Both the position numbers and the translations under genes were made by a program. Under the pieces are notes generated by a model. It had not been told where the DNA came from and made no database searches. It saw nothing but the letters and a program-made list of their open reading frames with translations. Positions 38,325-47,725 of a stretch of DNA of 64,000 nt are shown here, piece by piece. The stretch comes from Flavobacteriales bacterium (lineage in GTDB: Bacteria; Bacteroidota; Bacteroidia; Flavobacteriales; UBA7312): assembly GCA_016779995.1 (NCBI GenBank), contig JADHMO010000009.1, forward strand, positions 1 to 64,000, read 5' to 3'. The first letter of the stretch is position 1, and each line of letters starts with the position of its first letter.

Positions 38325-40247
38325 CTATTTTTTAGTAATAAAGAATTCTGTTCTTCGATTAGTTGCCTTGCCTTCTTGCGTATCATTTGCAACCAAAGGT
38401 TTTGACTCTCCAAAGCCTTTAAAAGATAGGCGGTTGGCGTCAACACCTATTGATATGAGATAATCATGAACTTCTTGAGCTCTTTTTGTAGAAAGCTCTA
38501 GGTTAGAAGTGTTATCTCCGACATCATCAGTATGGCCATGAATTGCGACACTAACGCTTGGATTCAAGTCCATGAACTCCGTAAAACTGCTAAGTACATT
38601 TTTGGCTTGTTGATTCAATTCGAAAGCATCTGTATTAAAATAGATGTTATTTATGCGAAAGGATTTACCTTCCTCAATAGCCTGCATTTCAAAATCTAAG
38701 TCTGCTGGCTTATGAAAATAACTATCGTCAGAAGATATATACTGAGAATTAAAAGCGTAGTCTTTACTCTTAACTGTAACCATTACATCTTCATCTTCTT
38801 GGATATTGACAACACCTACGTACTGACCACTCTCTTGGTTAACTTCAATACGACTAACTTTCTTTGAATTCATTGACTTAACCTCAACAACAGCATCAAA
38901 TAATATTTCTCCTTGTTCAGCTTTAACATCTCCTTTTATAAAAAGTACTTTTTCGGGTCTTGCGGCTCTGTGTAATGGAAATTCATACAAATCCCAACCA
39001 CCGACTCCAGATAGCTTATTTGACGAGAAATAAGCTGTTTTACCATCGGTACTTACAAAAAATGCTAAATCGTCATTTTCACTATTTATGGGATAGCCAA
39101 TATTTACTGGATTTGCCCAATTACCTGTAGAATCTTTTTTACAGTAGAATATATCCAACCCTCCCAATCCTAAATGCGTGTCAGAAGAAAAATACAAGGT
39201 TTCACTATCTGGGTGTAAAAATGGTGATTTCTCATTACCTTCTGTATTAACATTAAGGGATTTTAAGTTGCCCCAATTACCATTTTCATCTCTATTAACA
39301 CTATACAAGTCCGAACCACCTAGCCCTCCTTCTCTAATACTGCTAAAAATAAGCGTATTTCCATCGGAAGAAATAGTAGGTTGGGATTCCCAACTATCGC
39401 CTTTATTAATCGGGTATTTTAATCGCTTTAACTCCGACCAATCTTCGTACTTTTTCTTTGTATAATAAATGTCACAATTTTTGTAGCCATTTTCATTGGT
39501 ACAAATAGTAAAAAATAACTCTCTATTATCTATTGACAAACTAGGCCCTCCCTCATTTGGTCGCATATTGAAGGGGTATGGCATCTTTTTTCCTTTATCG
39601 AATTTACCATCTTTCTTTGCTGAGACTGTAAACTCCTCTACTGTTTCAGGTCGTAGCATACCTATTTTTTGTTTGGTACTTCTTCGAGTGTAATAAGCAA
39701 ACTCATTGTCCGGCGATAGTGCTGAGAGGTATTCATCATTTGCTGTACTGACACCTTTGACAGCTTTTGGAGCAAAAGGAACAGGGTTCGAATACATATC
39801 GTCGTAAAACTCGGCGGTTTTAATTTTCTGTCTAGCCATAGCCTTATTTTCTTCAGGCAAAGAAAGAAACTCTAAATAGCTATTTAAATATTTTTTGGCT
39901 TGTTTGAATGATTTATCTTCCATAGCCGCACTAGCCAAAAACCAATACACTAAAGGTGAATGCATAGGACATACCTCAATAGTTTTTTCATAGTAGAGCT
40001 TGGCATTATCCATATCCTTTTTAAGCTCATATATCCTCCCCATTAAAAAATAGGCATTAGGGTAATTGGATTGAATCTCAAGAGCTTTTTTAATATTATG
40101 AATGGATTCTGAATAACGAAGACCATCAGCTAGTCGTTTGGCCTTGTTAAAATGCTTTTTTGCAGTCGCATCAACATCAAGATTACAATTATCTTGAGCT
40201 AAAAGTGTAAAATTGAAACACAGAAATATATAAAGTAGTACTCTCAT
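38325..40247 (-). CDS. OmpA-family protein with TPR, beta-propeller and CRD domains (PorE-like)
   Basis: This 640-residue exported protein has a short signal sequence (MRVLLYIFLCFNFTLLAQ). TPR repeats lie at about 28-140 and PD40/WD40-like blades at about 165-430 (SPDNEFAYYTRRS, SSDGNTLIFSSIREGGLGGSDLY). A carboxypeptidase-regulatory-like beta domain spans about 435-520. The C-terminal OmpA peptidoglycan-binding domain (about 530-640) has SVAIHGHTDDVGDN and LSTKRAQEVHDYL. This domain order is that of PorE, a T9SS component described in Porphyromonas gingivalis, but many Bacteroidota carry several paralogues, so the T9SS role is inference. Its start abuts the stop of the symporter gene. Confidence 0.85.
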   Translation of the reverse strand: MRVLLYIFLCFNFTLLAQDNCNLDVDATAKKHFNKAKRLADGLRYSESIHNIKKALEIQSNYPNAYFLMGRIYELKKDMDNAKLYYEKTIEVCPMHSPLVYWFLASAAMEDKSFKQAKKYLNSYLEFLSLPEENKAMARQKIKTAEFYDDMYSNPVPFAPKAVKGVSTANDEYLSALSPDNEFAYYTRRSTKQKIGMLRPETVEEFTVSAKKDGKFDKGKKMPYPFNMRPNEGGPSLSIDNRELFFTICTNENGYKNCDIYYTKKKYEDWSELKRLKYPINKGDSWESQPTISSDGNTLIFSSIREGGLGGSDLYSVNRDENGNWGNLKSLNVNTEGNEKSPFLHPDSETLYFSSDTHLGLGGLDIFYCKKDSTGNWANPVNIGYPINSENDDLAFFVSTDGKTAYFSSNKLSGVGGWDLYEFPLHRAARPEKVLFIKGDVKAEQGEILFDAVVEVKSMNSKKVSRIEVNQESGQYVGVVNIQEDEDVMVTVKSKDYAFNSQYISSDDSYFHKPADLDFEMQAIEEGKSFRINNIYFNTDAFELNQQAKNVLSSFTEFMDLNPSVSVAIHGHTDDVGDNTSNLELSTKRAQEVHDYLISIGVDANRLSFKGFGESKPLVANDTQEGKATNRRTEFFITKK

Positions 40248-41539
40248 TAGCTCATTAATTCTTTATCTGTTACATCTTTTAATTGATCCTCAGTAGCTGC
40301 AACTACTGTTGCTACAGTAGCATCGCCAGTAACATTTACTACCGTTCTTAGCATATCTAATAACCTGTCTACAGCAAAAATAAGTGCTATTCCTTCAGGA
40401 TCAATACCAATAGAGCTTAACACTATAACTAGCATGACCATTCCTGCACCAGGAACTGCTGCTGCACCAATAGAGGCTAAAGTAGAGGTTAAAACAATAG
40501 TCAGTTGTTGGCTTAAATCTAAATCATACCCAAAGGCTTGAGCAATAAATACAGCCGCTACGGCCTGATACAAAGAAGTTCCGTCCATATTTATAGTAGC
40601 CCCTAATGGCAAAACAAAAGATGAAACTTCTTCGGAAACACCGAGATGGTCTTCACATCTTTCCATAGTAACAGGTAATGTTGCTGCACTTGAGCTGGTA
40701 GAAAATGCTAACATCTGTGCAGGAGCAATACCCTTGAAAAAATCAAAATAATTAAGCTTAGTAAAGGTTTTTAAAATAAGAGGATAAACGACCATTATCA
40801 TAAGAAGCAGTCCAATAACAACGCTTAAAGAATAAATACCTAGAGCTTGGAAAAGCTCGGCAGATCCTCCAAAATCAACGACTAAGCCCCCTAGTAATGC
40901 AAATACACCATAGGGAGCGGTTAGCATTATTAAATCCACTATTTGTAAAATAATATCATTAACACCGTCAAAGAAAGCTTTGACAACAGAAGTCTTTTCT
41001 GAAGGAAGCATAACCATAGCAATACCAAAAAGAATAGCAAAGAAAATGACTTGTAACATATTCTTATTGTTGCCTGTTGCTTGAATAAAATTGCTGGGCA
41101 CCATATCAACAATGAATTGCAGAGGACCATCTTCTTTAACATTTTTAGCAGATGCTATTTTGCTAGCAGCATTTGAAGCATATTGTTCTTTCAACTCCAT
41201 TCTTTTTTCTTCAGAAAAGGATGTTCCAGGTTGAATAATATTGACCAATAATAAACCAAAAGTCACCGCCACTACAGTTGTAAAAAGATACATACCAATA
41301 GTTTTGCCTCCAATTCTAGAAAGTTTAGAAATATCACTCAAGCTACTAACCCCTTTTATAAGCGAAGCAAATACTAATGGAACAGCTATTAGTTTTAATA
41401 AATTGATGAAGATTTTACCCCATGGTTTTATCCAGTCGTTGGTGAAATCTACCCAACCCATTTTACTAGCTACAAGTCCGTAGAACACTCCCAGAACCAT
41501 TCCTATAATTATCTTCCAATGCAAAGCGAGCTTTCTCAT
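40247..41539 (-). CDS. Dicarboxylate/amino acid:cation symporter (DAACS family)
   Basis: This 430-residue carrier has about eight transmembrane helices and two re-entrant loops. The substrate-site signatures are present: the serine-rich AFSTSSSAATLPVTMERCE and the NMDGTSLYQA motif, plus the late GIALIFAVDRLLDMLRTVVNVTGD. It takes up glutamate, aspartate or C4-dicarboxylates with Na+ or H+. It overlaps the PorE-like gene by one base and lies two bases after aroC, suggesting one transcript aroC-symporter-PorE-like. Confidence 0.93.
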   Translation of the reverse strand: MRKLALHWKIIIGMVLGVFYGLVASKMGWVDFTNDWIKPWGKIFINLLKLIAVPLVFASLIKGVSSLSDISKLSRIGGKTIGMYLFTTVVAVTFGLLLVNIIQPGTSFSEEKRMELKEQYASNAASKIASAKNVKEDGPLQFIVDMVPSNFIQATGNNKNMLQVIFFAILFGIAMVMLPSEKTSVVKAFFDGVNDIILQIVDLIMLTAPYGVFALLGGLVVDFGGSAELFQALGIYSLSVVIGLLLMIMVVYPLILKTFTKLNYFDFFKGIAPAQMLAFSTSSSAATLPVTMERCEDHLGVSEEVSSFVLPLGATINMDGTSLYQAVAAVFIAQAFGYDLDLSQQLTIVLTSTLASIGAAAVPGAGMVMLVIVLSSIGIDPEGIALIFAVDRLLDMLRTVVNVTGDATVATVVAATEDQLKDVTDKELMS

Positions 41540-41541
41540 CT

Positions 41542-42600
41542 TTAAAGTTTTGAATTTTTATTGAGTAAATACATGTCGGCAAGAACCAATGCTGTCATAG
41601 CCTCAACAACAGGAACTGCTCTTGGCAATACACAGGCGTCATGACGACCTTTTCCCTCTAACATAACTTCTTGTCCACTTGCATCAATACTTTTTTGCTC
41701 TTTCATCAAAGTAGAAACTGGTTTAAAGGCCACTCTAAAATAGATGTCCATACCATTACTTATACCTCCTTGTATTCCTCCAGAAAGGTTACTTTGAGTT
41801 GTTCCATCAGGATTAAAAATATCATTGTGCTGACTACCTCTCATTTCAGTAGAACAAAAACCACTACCAAACTCTATTCCTTTGACAGCGTTTATGGATA
41901 AAAGTGCTTTTCCTAAACTAGCGTGTAGCTTATCAAAAATTGGTTCGCCCAATCCTTGTGGGACATTTTGAACTACTCCAGTAATGATACCTCCAATGGT
42001 ATCACCATCGTTTTTAACTTCCTCTATCAAGGCCATCATTTTATGTGCCGTAGCTGAATCAGGGCAACGCACACTATTACTTTCAATGTGTGAGAAATCC
42101 AATTCTTGATAAGGTTTATCAATAGAAATTGCTCCTACTGATGAAACAAAAGCATTAATTTTTACATCTGACAGTAATTGCTTAGCAATTGCACCAGCAA
42201 CCACCCAATTGGCAGTTTCTCTAGCCGAAGAACGACCGCCACCTCTATAATCTCTAAAACCGTATTTCTTGGTATAACTAAAGTCGGAATGGGACGGTCT
42301 AAAAGTGTCTTTCAAATGACTGTAGTCTTGAGATTTAGAGTCTTTATTTGGAATAGTAAATCCTATAGGTGCTCCTGTAGTTTTGCCTTCAAAAATTCCA
42401 GAGTGAAACTGAACAATATCACTTTCTTTTCTCTGAGTAGTAATGGAAGATTGACCAGGTTTTCTTCTATCCAATTCAGATTGGATACGTTCTAAATCTA
42501 ATGATAATCCAGCAGGACAACCGTCAATTATTCCACCTATGGCAGCACCATGAGATTCTCCAAATGTAGTTAAACGAAATAGCTTTCCTATAGAATTCAT
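41542..42600 (-). CDS. aroC: Chorismate synthase AroC
   Basis: This enzyme of about 352 residues converts EPSP to chorismate with reduced FMN, the last shikimate step. The N-terminal [23 protein letters not shown] is invariant-like, and [21 protein letters not shown] and RGSQHND follow. The start is set at ATG 42600. An in-frame extension to 42633 would read through a perfect -7 box and add residues with no family match. It is divergent from hutI with a 78-base gap. Confidence 0.96.
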   Translation of the reverse strand: MNSIGKLFRLTTFGESHGAAIGGIIDGCPAGLSLDLERIQSELDRRKPGQSSITTQRKESDIVQFHSGIFEGKTTGAPIGFTIPNKDSKSQDYSHLKDTFRPSHSDFSYTKKYGFRDYRGGGRSSARETANWVVAGAIAKQLLSDVKINAFVSSVGAISIDKPYQELDFSHIESNSVRCPDSATAHKMMALIEEVKNDGDTIGGIITGVVQNVPQGLGEPIFDKLHASLGKALLSINAVKGIEFGSGFCSTEMRGSQHNDIFNPDGTTQSNLSGGIQGGISNGMDIYFRVAFKPVSTLMKEQKSIDASGQEVMLEGKGRHDACVLPRAVPVVEAMTALVLADMYLLNKNSKL

Positions 42601-42606
42601 ACCCCA

Positions 42607-42614
42607 CAAATATA
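42607..42614 (-). promoter_or_regulatory. -7 box of aroC
   Basis: On the minus strand this reads TATATTTG, an exact TAnnTTTG match. It lies only six bases before the aroC ATG; a TTG is found 16 bases further upstream. It decides the aroC start and predicts an almost leaderless mRNA. Confidence 0.6.
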
Positions 42615-42678
42615 AGCAAATATCAAGGAGCAATTTATGGGCTATTTTTTCTATTTTCGCTAAGATTTAATCATTCTA

Positions 42679-43926
42679 ATGAAAACAGTAATAAAAAACA
42701 TTTCTGAGCTCGTTCAAGTTGAATACCAAATCAGAAAGTGGGTCAGCGGCTCTGAAATGAGTGAAATTGACACCATAAAAGACGGGTTCATAGAGATTCA
42801 AGACGGAATTATTACTGCTTTTGGCAGTATGGACCAATGGACAGGTATTGACGACTGGAACAATACCGAAATAATTGATGCTAACGGAGGAATGGTATTC
42901 CCTTCCTATTGTGATAGCCATACGCATTTAGTTTTTGCTGGAAATAGAGAAAACGAATGGGAGCAGCGAATAAAAGGTGCTAGTTATGAAGATATTGCTA
43001 AAAATGGTGGCGGTATCTTGAACTCCGCCAAAAAGCTACAAGAAACTTCTGAAGACGAACTACTAGAAAAAGCGTTACAACGTGCTAATGAAGTTATGAG
43101 AATGGGTACTGGTGCTATCGAAATTAAAAGTGGTTATGGACTAACAACAGAAGCTGAACTCAAAATGCTTAGAGTGATAAAGAGATTAAAAAAGTTATCT
43201 CCTTTAACTATCAAAGCCACTTTCTTAGGGGCACACGCTATCCCCCAAGAATACAAAACCAATAAATCGGCCTACTTAGACCTCATCATTGATGAAATGC
43301 TACCTCAAATTGCACAAGAACAACTAGCAGAATACATAGATATTTTTTGTGAGGAAGGTTACTTTTCTGTAGAAGATACAGAAAGACTTCTTGAGGCTGC
43401 CCAGTCCTTTGGTTTAATACCAAAAACTCACGTCAATCAATTCACAATTCAAGGTGGCGTTAAAGCAAGTGTCAAATACAAGGCCTTATCTGTTGACCAC
43501 TTAGAAATAATGAGCGATGAAGATATAGAAGTTTTAAAAGGTAGCGAGTGTATGCCAACTTTATTACCATCGTGTTCATTCTTTCTAGGCATACCCTACG
43601 GACCTGCCAAAAAATTAATGGAAAATGATTTGCCTGTGGCTCTAGCTACTGACTATAACCCCGGCTCTAGCCCAAGTGGAAATATGAATTTTGTAGCTTC
43701 ACTAGGCTGTATTAGAATGGGCATGACACCAGAAGAAGTCATTAACGCTACAACAATAAATACAGCTTACGCAATGGGGCTAAGTCAAGAACTAGGAAGT
43801 ATTGCTGTTGGCAAGAAAGCCAATTTATTCATTACAAAACCTATATCATCTTATGCTTTTATCCCCTATTCTTTTGGACATAAGTATATTGATAAAATAA
43901 TCATTAACGGAAAAATACAATCTTAA
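42679..43926 (+). CDS. hutI: Imidazolonepropionase HutI
   Basis: This 415-residue amidohydrolase-fold enzyme hydrolyses 4-imidazolone-5-propionate to N-formimino-L-glutamate, the third step of histidine breakdown. Metal-binding HTH is at 81-83 in CDSHTHLVFAGNRENE. The later EIKSGYGL, THVNQF and ATDYNPGSSP are family marks. It is followed seven bases later by ftcD, the next enzyme, so they form a two-gene unit. Confidence 0.95.
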   Translation: MKTVIKNISELVQVEYQIRKWVSGSEMSEIDTIKDGFIEIQDGIITAFGSMDQWTGIDDWNNTEIIDANGGMVFPSYCDSHTHLVFAGNRENEWEQRIKGASYEDIAKNGGGILNSAKKLQETSEDELLEKALQRANEVMRMGTGAIEIKSGYGLTTEAELKMLRVIKRLKKLSPLTIKATFLGAHAIPQEYKTNKSAYLDLIIDEMLPQIAQEQLAEYIDIFCEEGYFSVEDTERLLEAAQSFGLIPKTHVNQFTIQGGVKASVKYKALSVDHLEIMSDEDIEVLKGSECMPTLLPSCSFFLGIPYGPAKKLMENDLPVALATDYNPGSSPSGNMNFVASLGCIRMGMTPEEVINATTINTAYAMGLSQELGSIAVGKKANLFITKPISSYAFIPYSFGHKYIDKIIINGKIQS

Positions 43927-43933
43927 AAAAATA

Positions 43934-45628
43934 ATGAAAAGACAACTCATAGAATGCGTCCCAAACATCTCGGAAGGTAGAGATGCCAAAAAAATACAAG
44001 AAATCGCTAATGTAGTAGAAACTGTTGATGGTGTAAAACTACTAAATGTAGACCCTGGAAAAGCCACCAACAGAACCGTAATAACCTTTGTAGGAGAACC
44101 TCAACAGGTCATTGACGCTGCATTTTTATTGATACAAAAAGCACAAAACCTCATTGACATGAGTAAACATAGTGGAGAACACCCTAGAATGGGTGCTACT
44201 GATGTTTGCCCTTTAGTCCCAATAGCTGATATTTCTATGCAAGAAACTGCACAGTGGGCTCATAAACTCGCTGAAAGAGTTGGCAATGAACTGAACATAC
44301 CAATTTACTGTTATGAAAGTGCCGCTAAAGAAGAAAAAAGAAAAAATTTAGCCAATTGTCGTTCAGGAGAATACGAAGGCTTAAAGCAAAAATTAGTTGA
44401 CCCTAACTGGAAACCTGACTATGGACCTGCCGAGTTTAACAAATCTGTTTCTAAATCTGGAGCAACTGCCATTTCAGCAAGGGACTTCTTAGTCGCTTAT
44501 AACATCAACCTCAACACCACCTCTACTAGACGTGCAAATGCTGTAGCTTTTGACATTAGAGAAGCTGGAAGATTAAAAAGAGAAGGCGATTCTGTTACAG
44601 GAAAAATATTAAAAGATGAAAATGGCGAACCTTTGCGAGAGCCTGGATTGTTTAAGCACGTTAAAGGCATCGGTTGGTTCATTGAAGAATACGGCGTAGC
44701 ACAGATTTCCTACAACCTAACCAACATTAATGTATCTCCACTTCATGAAGTTTTTGATAAAACATGTGAACGTGCTCAAGCTCGTGGACTTCGTGTTACT
44801 GGTTCAGAATTGGTTGGGCTAGTTCCTAAAAAAGTACTTATTGACGCTGGAGTTCATTTTTTAAAAAAACAAGAACGTTCTATCGGGATTTCAGAGCAAG
44901 AAATCATGAAAATTGCTGTCAAAACCCTTGGACTTGATGAGTTATCGCCCTTTATTCTACAAGAAAGGGTTATAGAATATATGCTCGATGATAACAATAC
45001 TAAGCGTTTGATTGATATGAACCTTATTGAATTTGCTAACGAAACTTCTAGTGAAAGCCCTGCACCGGGTGGAGGCTCTATTTCTGCTTATTGTGGAGCT
45101 ATGGGTGCTGCTCTAGGAACTATGGTTGCCAACCTTTCCGCTCATAAAAGAGGTTGGGACGATAAATGGGAAGAATTTTCGAATTGGGCAGAAAAAGGAA
45201 TTGCTTTTCAAAACGAACTATTGAGATTAGTAGATGAAGACACCAACGCCTTCAACAAAATAATGGAAGCTTTTCGTTTACCAAAAGATAGTGAAGAAGA
45301 AAAGGCTCTTAGAAATGATGCTATTCAACAGGCTACTAAATTTGCTATAACTACTCCTTATAAAGTTATGCAAACAGCCTACGATTCTATGCAAGTGATG
45401 AAAGCTATGGCTGAATTTGGAAACCCCAACTCAGTGACAGACGCAGCCGTTGGCGCTTTGTGTGCCAGAACTGCCGTTAGAGGTGCATTTCTAAATGTAA
45501 AAATTAACTGTGGAGATTGTCAAGACAAAGACTTTGTAAACGATATTCTTACTAAAGGACAAAGTCTAGTGGATAAAGCGACTGACTTAGAAAAAGAAAT
45601 AATGACTATTACTGAAAGTAAAATTTAA
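43934..45628 (+). CDS. ftcD: Bifunctional formimidoyltransferase-cyclodeaminase FtcD
   Basis: This 564-residue fused protein has an N-terminal glutamate formimidoyltransferase (about 1-330; QLIECVPNISEGRD, SGEHPRMGATDVCPLVPI with its catalytic His). The C-terminal formimidoyl-THF cyclodeaminase (about 350-564) has SSESPAPGGGSISAYCGAMG and VTDAAVGALCARTAVRGA. It transfers the formimino group to tetrahydrofolate and makes methenyl-THF plus ammonia and glutamate, linking histidine breakdown to one-carbon metabolism. It ends convergently on comEC with a four-base overlap. Confidence 0.95.
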   Translation: MKRQLIECVPNISEGRDAKKIQEIANVVETVDGVKLLNVDPGKATNRTVITFVGEPQQVIDAAFLLIQKAQNLIDMSKHSGEHPRMGATDVCPLVPIADISMQETAQWAHKLAERVGNELNIPIYCYESAAKEEKRKNLANCRSGEYEGLKQKLVDPNWKPDYGPAEFNKSVSKSGATAISARDFLVAYNINLNTTSTRRANAVAFDIREAGRLKREGDSVTGKILKDENGEPLREPGLFKHVKGIGWFIEEYGVAQISYNLTNINVSPLHEVFDKTCERAQARGLRVTGSELVGLVPKKVLIDAGVHFLKKQERSIGISEQEIMKIAVKTLGLDELSPFILQERVIEYMLDDNNTKRLIDMNLIEFANETSSESPAPGGGSISAYCGAMGAALGTMVANLSAHKRGWDDKWEEFSNWAEKGIAFQNELLRLVDEDTNAFNKIMEAFRLPKDSEEEKALRNDAIQQATKFAITTPYKVMQTAYDSMQVMKAMAEFGNPNSVTDAAVGALCARTAVRGAFLNVKINCGDCQDKDFVNDILTKGQSLVDKATDLEKEIMTITESKI

Positions 45629-47694
45629 TTCTTGAGATTAACAATCAAGGCTTTATCTTTTTTAAGGGAGTAGCTATTCACATTCAAATGCTGACATTCT
45701 TTATTTAGTTTTTGCACCTCATAGTAGGACAAAGCAGCATCTAAAACAATCCGTTTAGGTTGGTACGTTTGTAAGAGTTTCTCAACAGGAAAATAATCAG
45801 AAATTAAGCAGTAATCCACATCTATAGGGGTTTGGTTAGTCTTTATTTTGAAATCATCGTTAATCCATAACAGTCGTAAATGACCCAATTGAATGTGATT
45901 TTCCTTTTTCCAAACTAGAGCATTTTCTAGATTCGTATCTAAGGGCATCTTCTCTAAGGTAGTCAAACCAAGATAGGACCAATGGTTATGCAAATTGAAT
46001 TTTTGACTGGCCGTATTCTTTAGCAAATCCTTATCCATAAAAATAAAGGCTTCTTTTTGGTGTACTATTCCAAAGGCAGTTTGTTTATCAATAGCATAAA
46101 AAACCAATTCACTGGCGTTCAACCTTTTTTCATCTTCATACCAATCGCTAATTTGCAAAGCAATGACTATAACAAACGAAAGTGTAAAAACCGAAAAACT
46201 TCTAAAGTAAATACTCCATAACACTATGCCAATCAAGAGGTAAACCAAAGCCATTTCAAAAGTACTCAGCCATAAAAAGTCAGTAAAAGAATAAGGAAGA
46301 CTCTCTATCTTTCTAACTATTAACACCAACAATTCAATTAGGTAATTTAAAGCATATAAAATGGGCTCACTAAGTATTTCAAATCGAGCAAAAAGTAAAT
46401 AAGACAAGCCACAATAAATAATTAAAGGAACTAAAGGAAGAACCAGTAAATTTCCTAACAAAAAGTAATTGGGAAATTGATGAAAATAATAGACAACCAA
46501 TGGAAATGTTGCTATTTGAGCCGCTATAGAAACTCCTATCAATTGCCATATTTTATCCCAAAGAAAAAACTTAAAAGAAAGGACAGAATATATTTTTGGA
46601 TAAATACTAACTATACCTAATACTGCTAGATATGATAACTGAAAACCAAGCTCATAAATATAGTTAGGGTTTATAAATAATAAAATAAAAGCAGAAGCCG
46701 CTAAAGTGTTATAAATGTTTGAATTTCTATTTATTGTAGCACCAAAAGCCACAAAAGAAAATAATGTTGCAGCACGCATTACTGATGGACTGAGGTTGGT
46801 TATAAAAGCATAGAGCCACAAAGACAATAGCACAAGAAACAGTTTAAGCCATCTTAGAAAAATAGTTTTGTCCATAAAAGACAAAAGAGCAGCTAACAAT
46901 ATATATATGATACCGACATGCAATCCTGAAACAGCTAATATATGTATTACACCAGAACGACTAAAAGAATCCTTTAAAGATGAATTCATATCGTTTTTAT
47001 AACCTAGTAATAAGGCCGAAGAGATGGCTTTTCCATCTTCCGATAAATCGCTATTATTCAACTTTGAGAGTAATTGCTTTCGAATTGAAATAACCCACCT
47101 CAGAATGACATGACCTGCTGCATCATCGACCAATACTATATCTTCTTTTGTAAGATAAAGTTGATGCGATATATTTCTATGACTTAAAAATTCAGCATAA
47201 TTAAACTGATAAGGATTTGAAGGTGATTTTATATGTTGAGGCTTTTTAATTGTAATGAATTGACTACCATAGCTTAAGCTATCAAGTTCTTTATGCAAGT
47301 ACAGAAGTATCTTTCCACAACTGGGCTGTTCGTTTACCGATAAAACTTCAGCAACTGTTTTATAGGAGTTAGGTTTTTCTGAGGGGTCTTCCAACAATTC
47401 AATAAATAGGTAACTGTCATCGTCAAGATGATTAGCAAAAAAGTTATCTTGATTTTTATCTAAAGAGATGGTTTTCAACCATACACCAACTCCAAAAACA
47501 AATAGATAAGCCAAAGCACCAAATACCCATCTTAATCTGTAGCTCATTCTTTTACTTTGAATGATAAGCAGTAATACCAGTAGTGAAAGATTGACAATTA
47601 GTAATTGATTAAAATAAAGATAATCGGCAAGTAATATTCCTAGAATTAATGGAAAAATTAAACGAAACAGAGGTAGAGAATTCCAGGATTGCAT
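45625..47694 (-). CDS. comEC: ComEC/Rec2 family DNA uptake channel protein
   Basis: This 689-residue membrane protein has an N-terminal DUF4131 region (about 1-200). The Competence domain (about 220-500) carries the characteristic SGVIHILAVSGLHVGIIYIL and LSPSVMRAATLFSF. The C-terminal part (about 520-689) is where other ComEC proteins have a metallo-beta-lactamase-like domain. Here no HxHxDH motif is visible, so any nuclease site is lost or absent. The likely role is transport of single-stranded DNA across the inner membrane. It is 31 bases downstream of lpxB on the same strand. Confidence 0.9.
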   Translation of the reverse strand: MQSWNSLPLFRLIFPLILGILLADYLYFNQLLIVNLSLLVLLLIIQSKRMSYRLRWVFGALAYLFVFGVGVWLKTISLDKNQDNFFANHLDDDSYLFIELLEDPSEKPNSYKTVAEVLSVNEQPSCGKILLYLHKELDSLSYGSQFITIKKPQHIKSPSNPYQFNYAEFLSHRNISHQLYLTKEDIVLVDDAAGHVILRWVISIRKQLLSKLNNSDLSEDGKAISSALLLGYKNDMNSSLKDSFSRSGVIHILAVSGLHVGIIYILLAALLSFMDKTIFLRWLKLFLVLLSLWLYAFITNLSPSVMRAATLFSFVAFGATINRNSNIYNTLAASAFILLFINPNYIYELGFQLSYLAVLGIVSIYPKIYSVLSFKFFLWDKIWQLIGVSIAAQIATFPLVVYYFHQFPNYFLLGNLLVLPLVPLIIYCGLSYLLFARFEILSEPILYALNYLIELLVLIVRKIESLPYSFTDFLWLSTFEMALVYLLIGIVLWSIYFRSFSVFTLSFVIVIALQISDWYEDEKRLNASELVFYAIDKQTAFGIVHQKEAFIFMDKDLLKNTASQKFNLHNHWSYLGLTTLEKMPLDTNLENALVWKKENHIQLGHLRLLWINDDFKIKTNQTPIDVDYCLISDYFPVEKLLQTYQPKRIVLDAALSYYEVQKLNKECQHLNVNSYSLKKDKALIVNLKN

Positions 47695-47725
47695 GGCTTA
47701 AATTTGTCAGCCTAAAGTAATAAAA

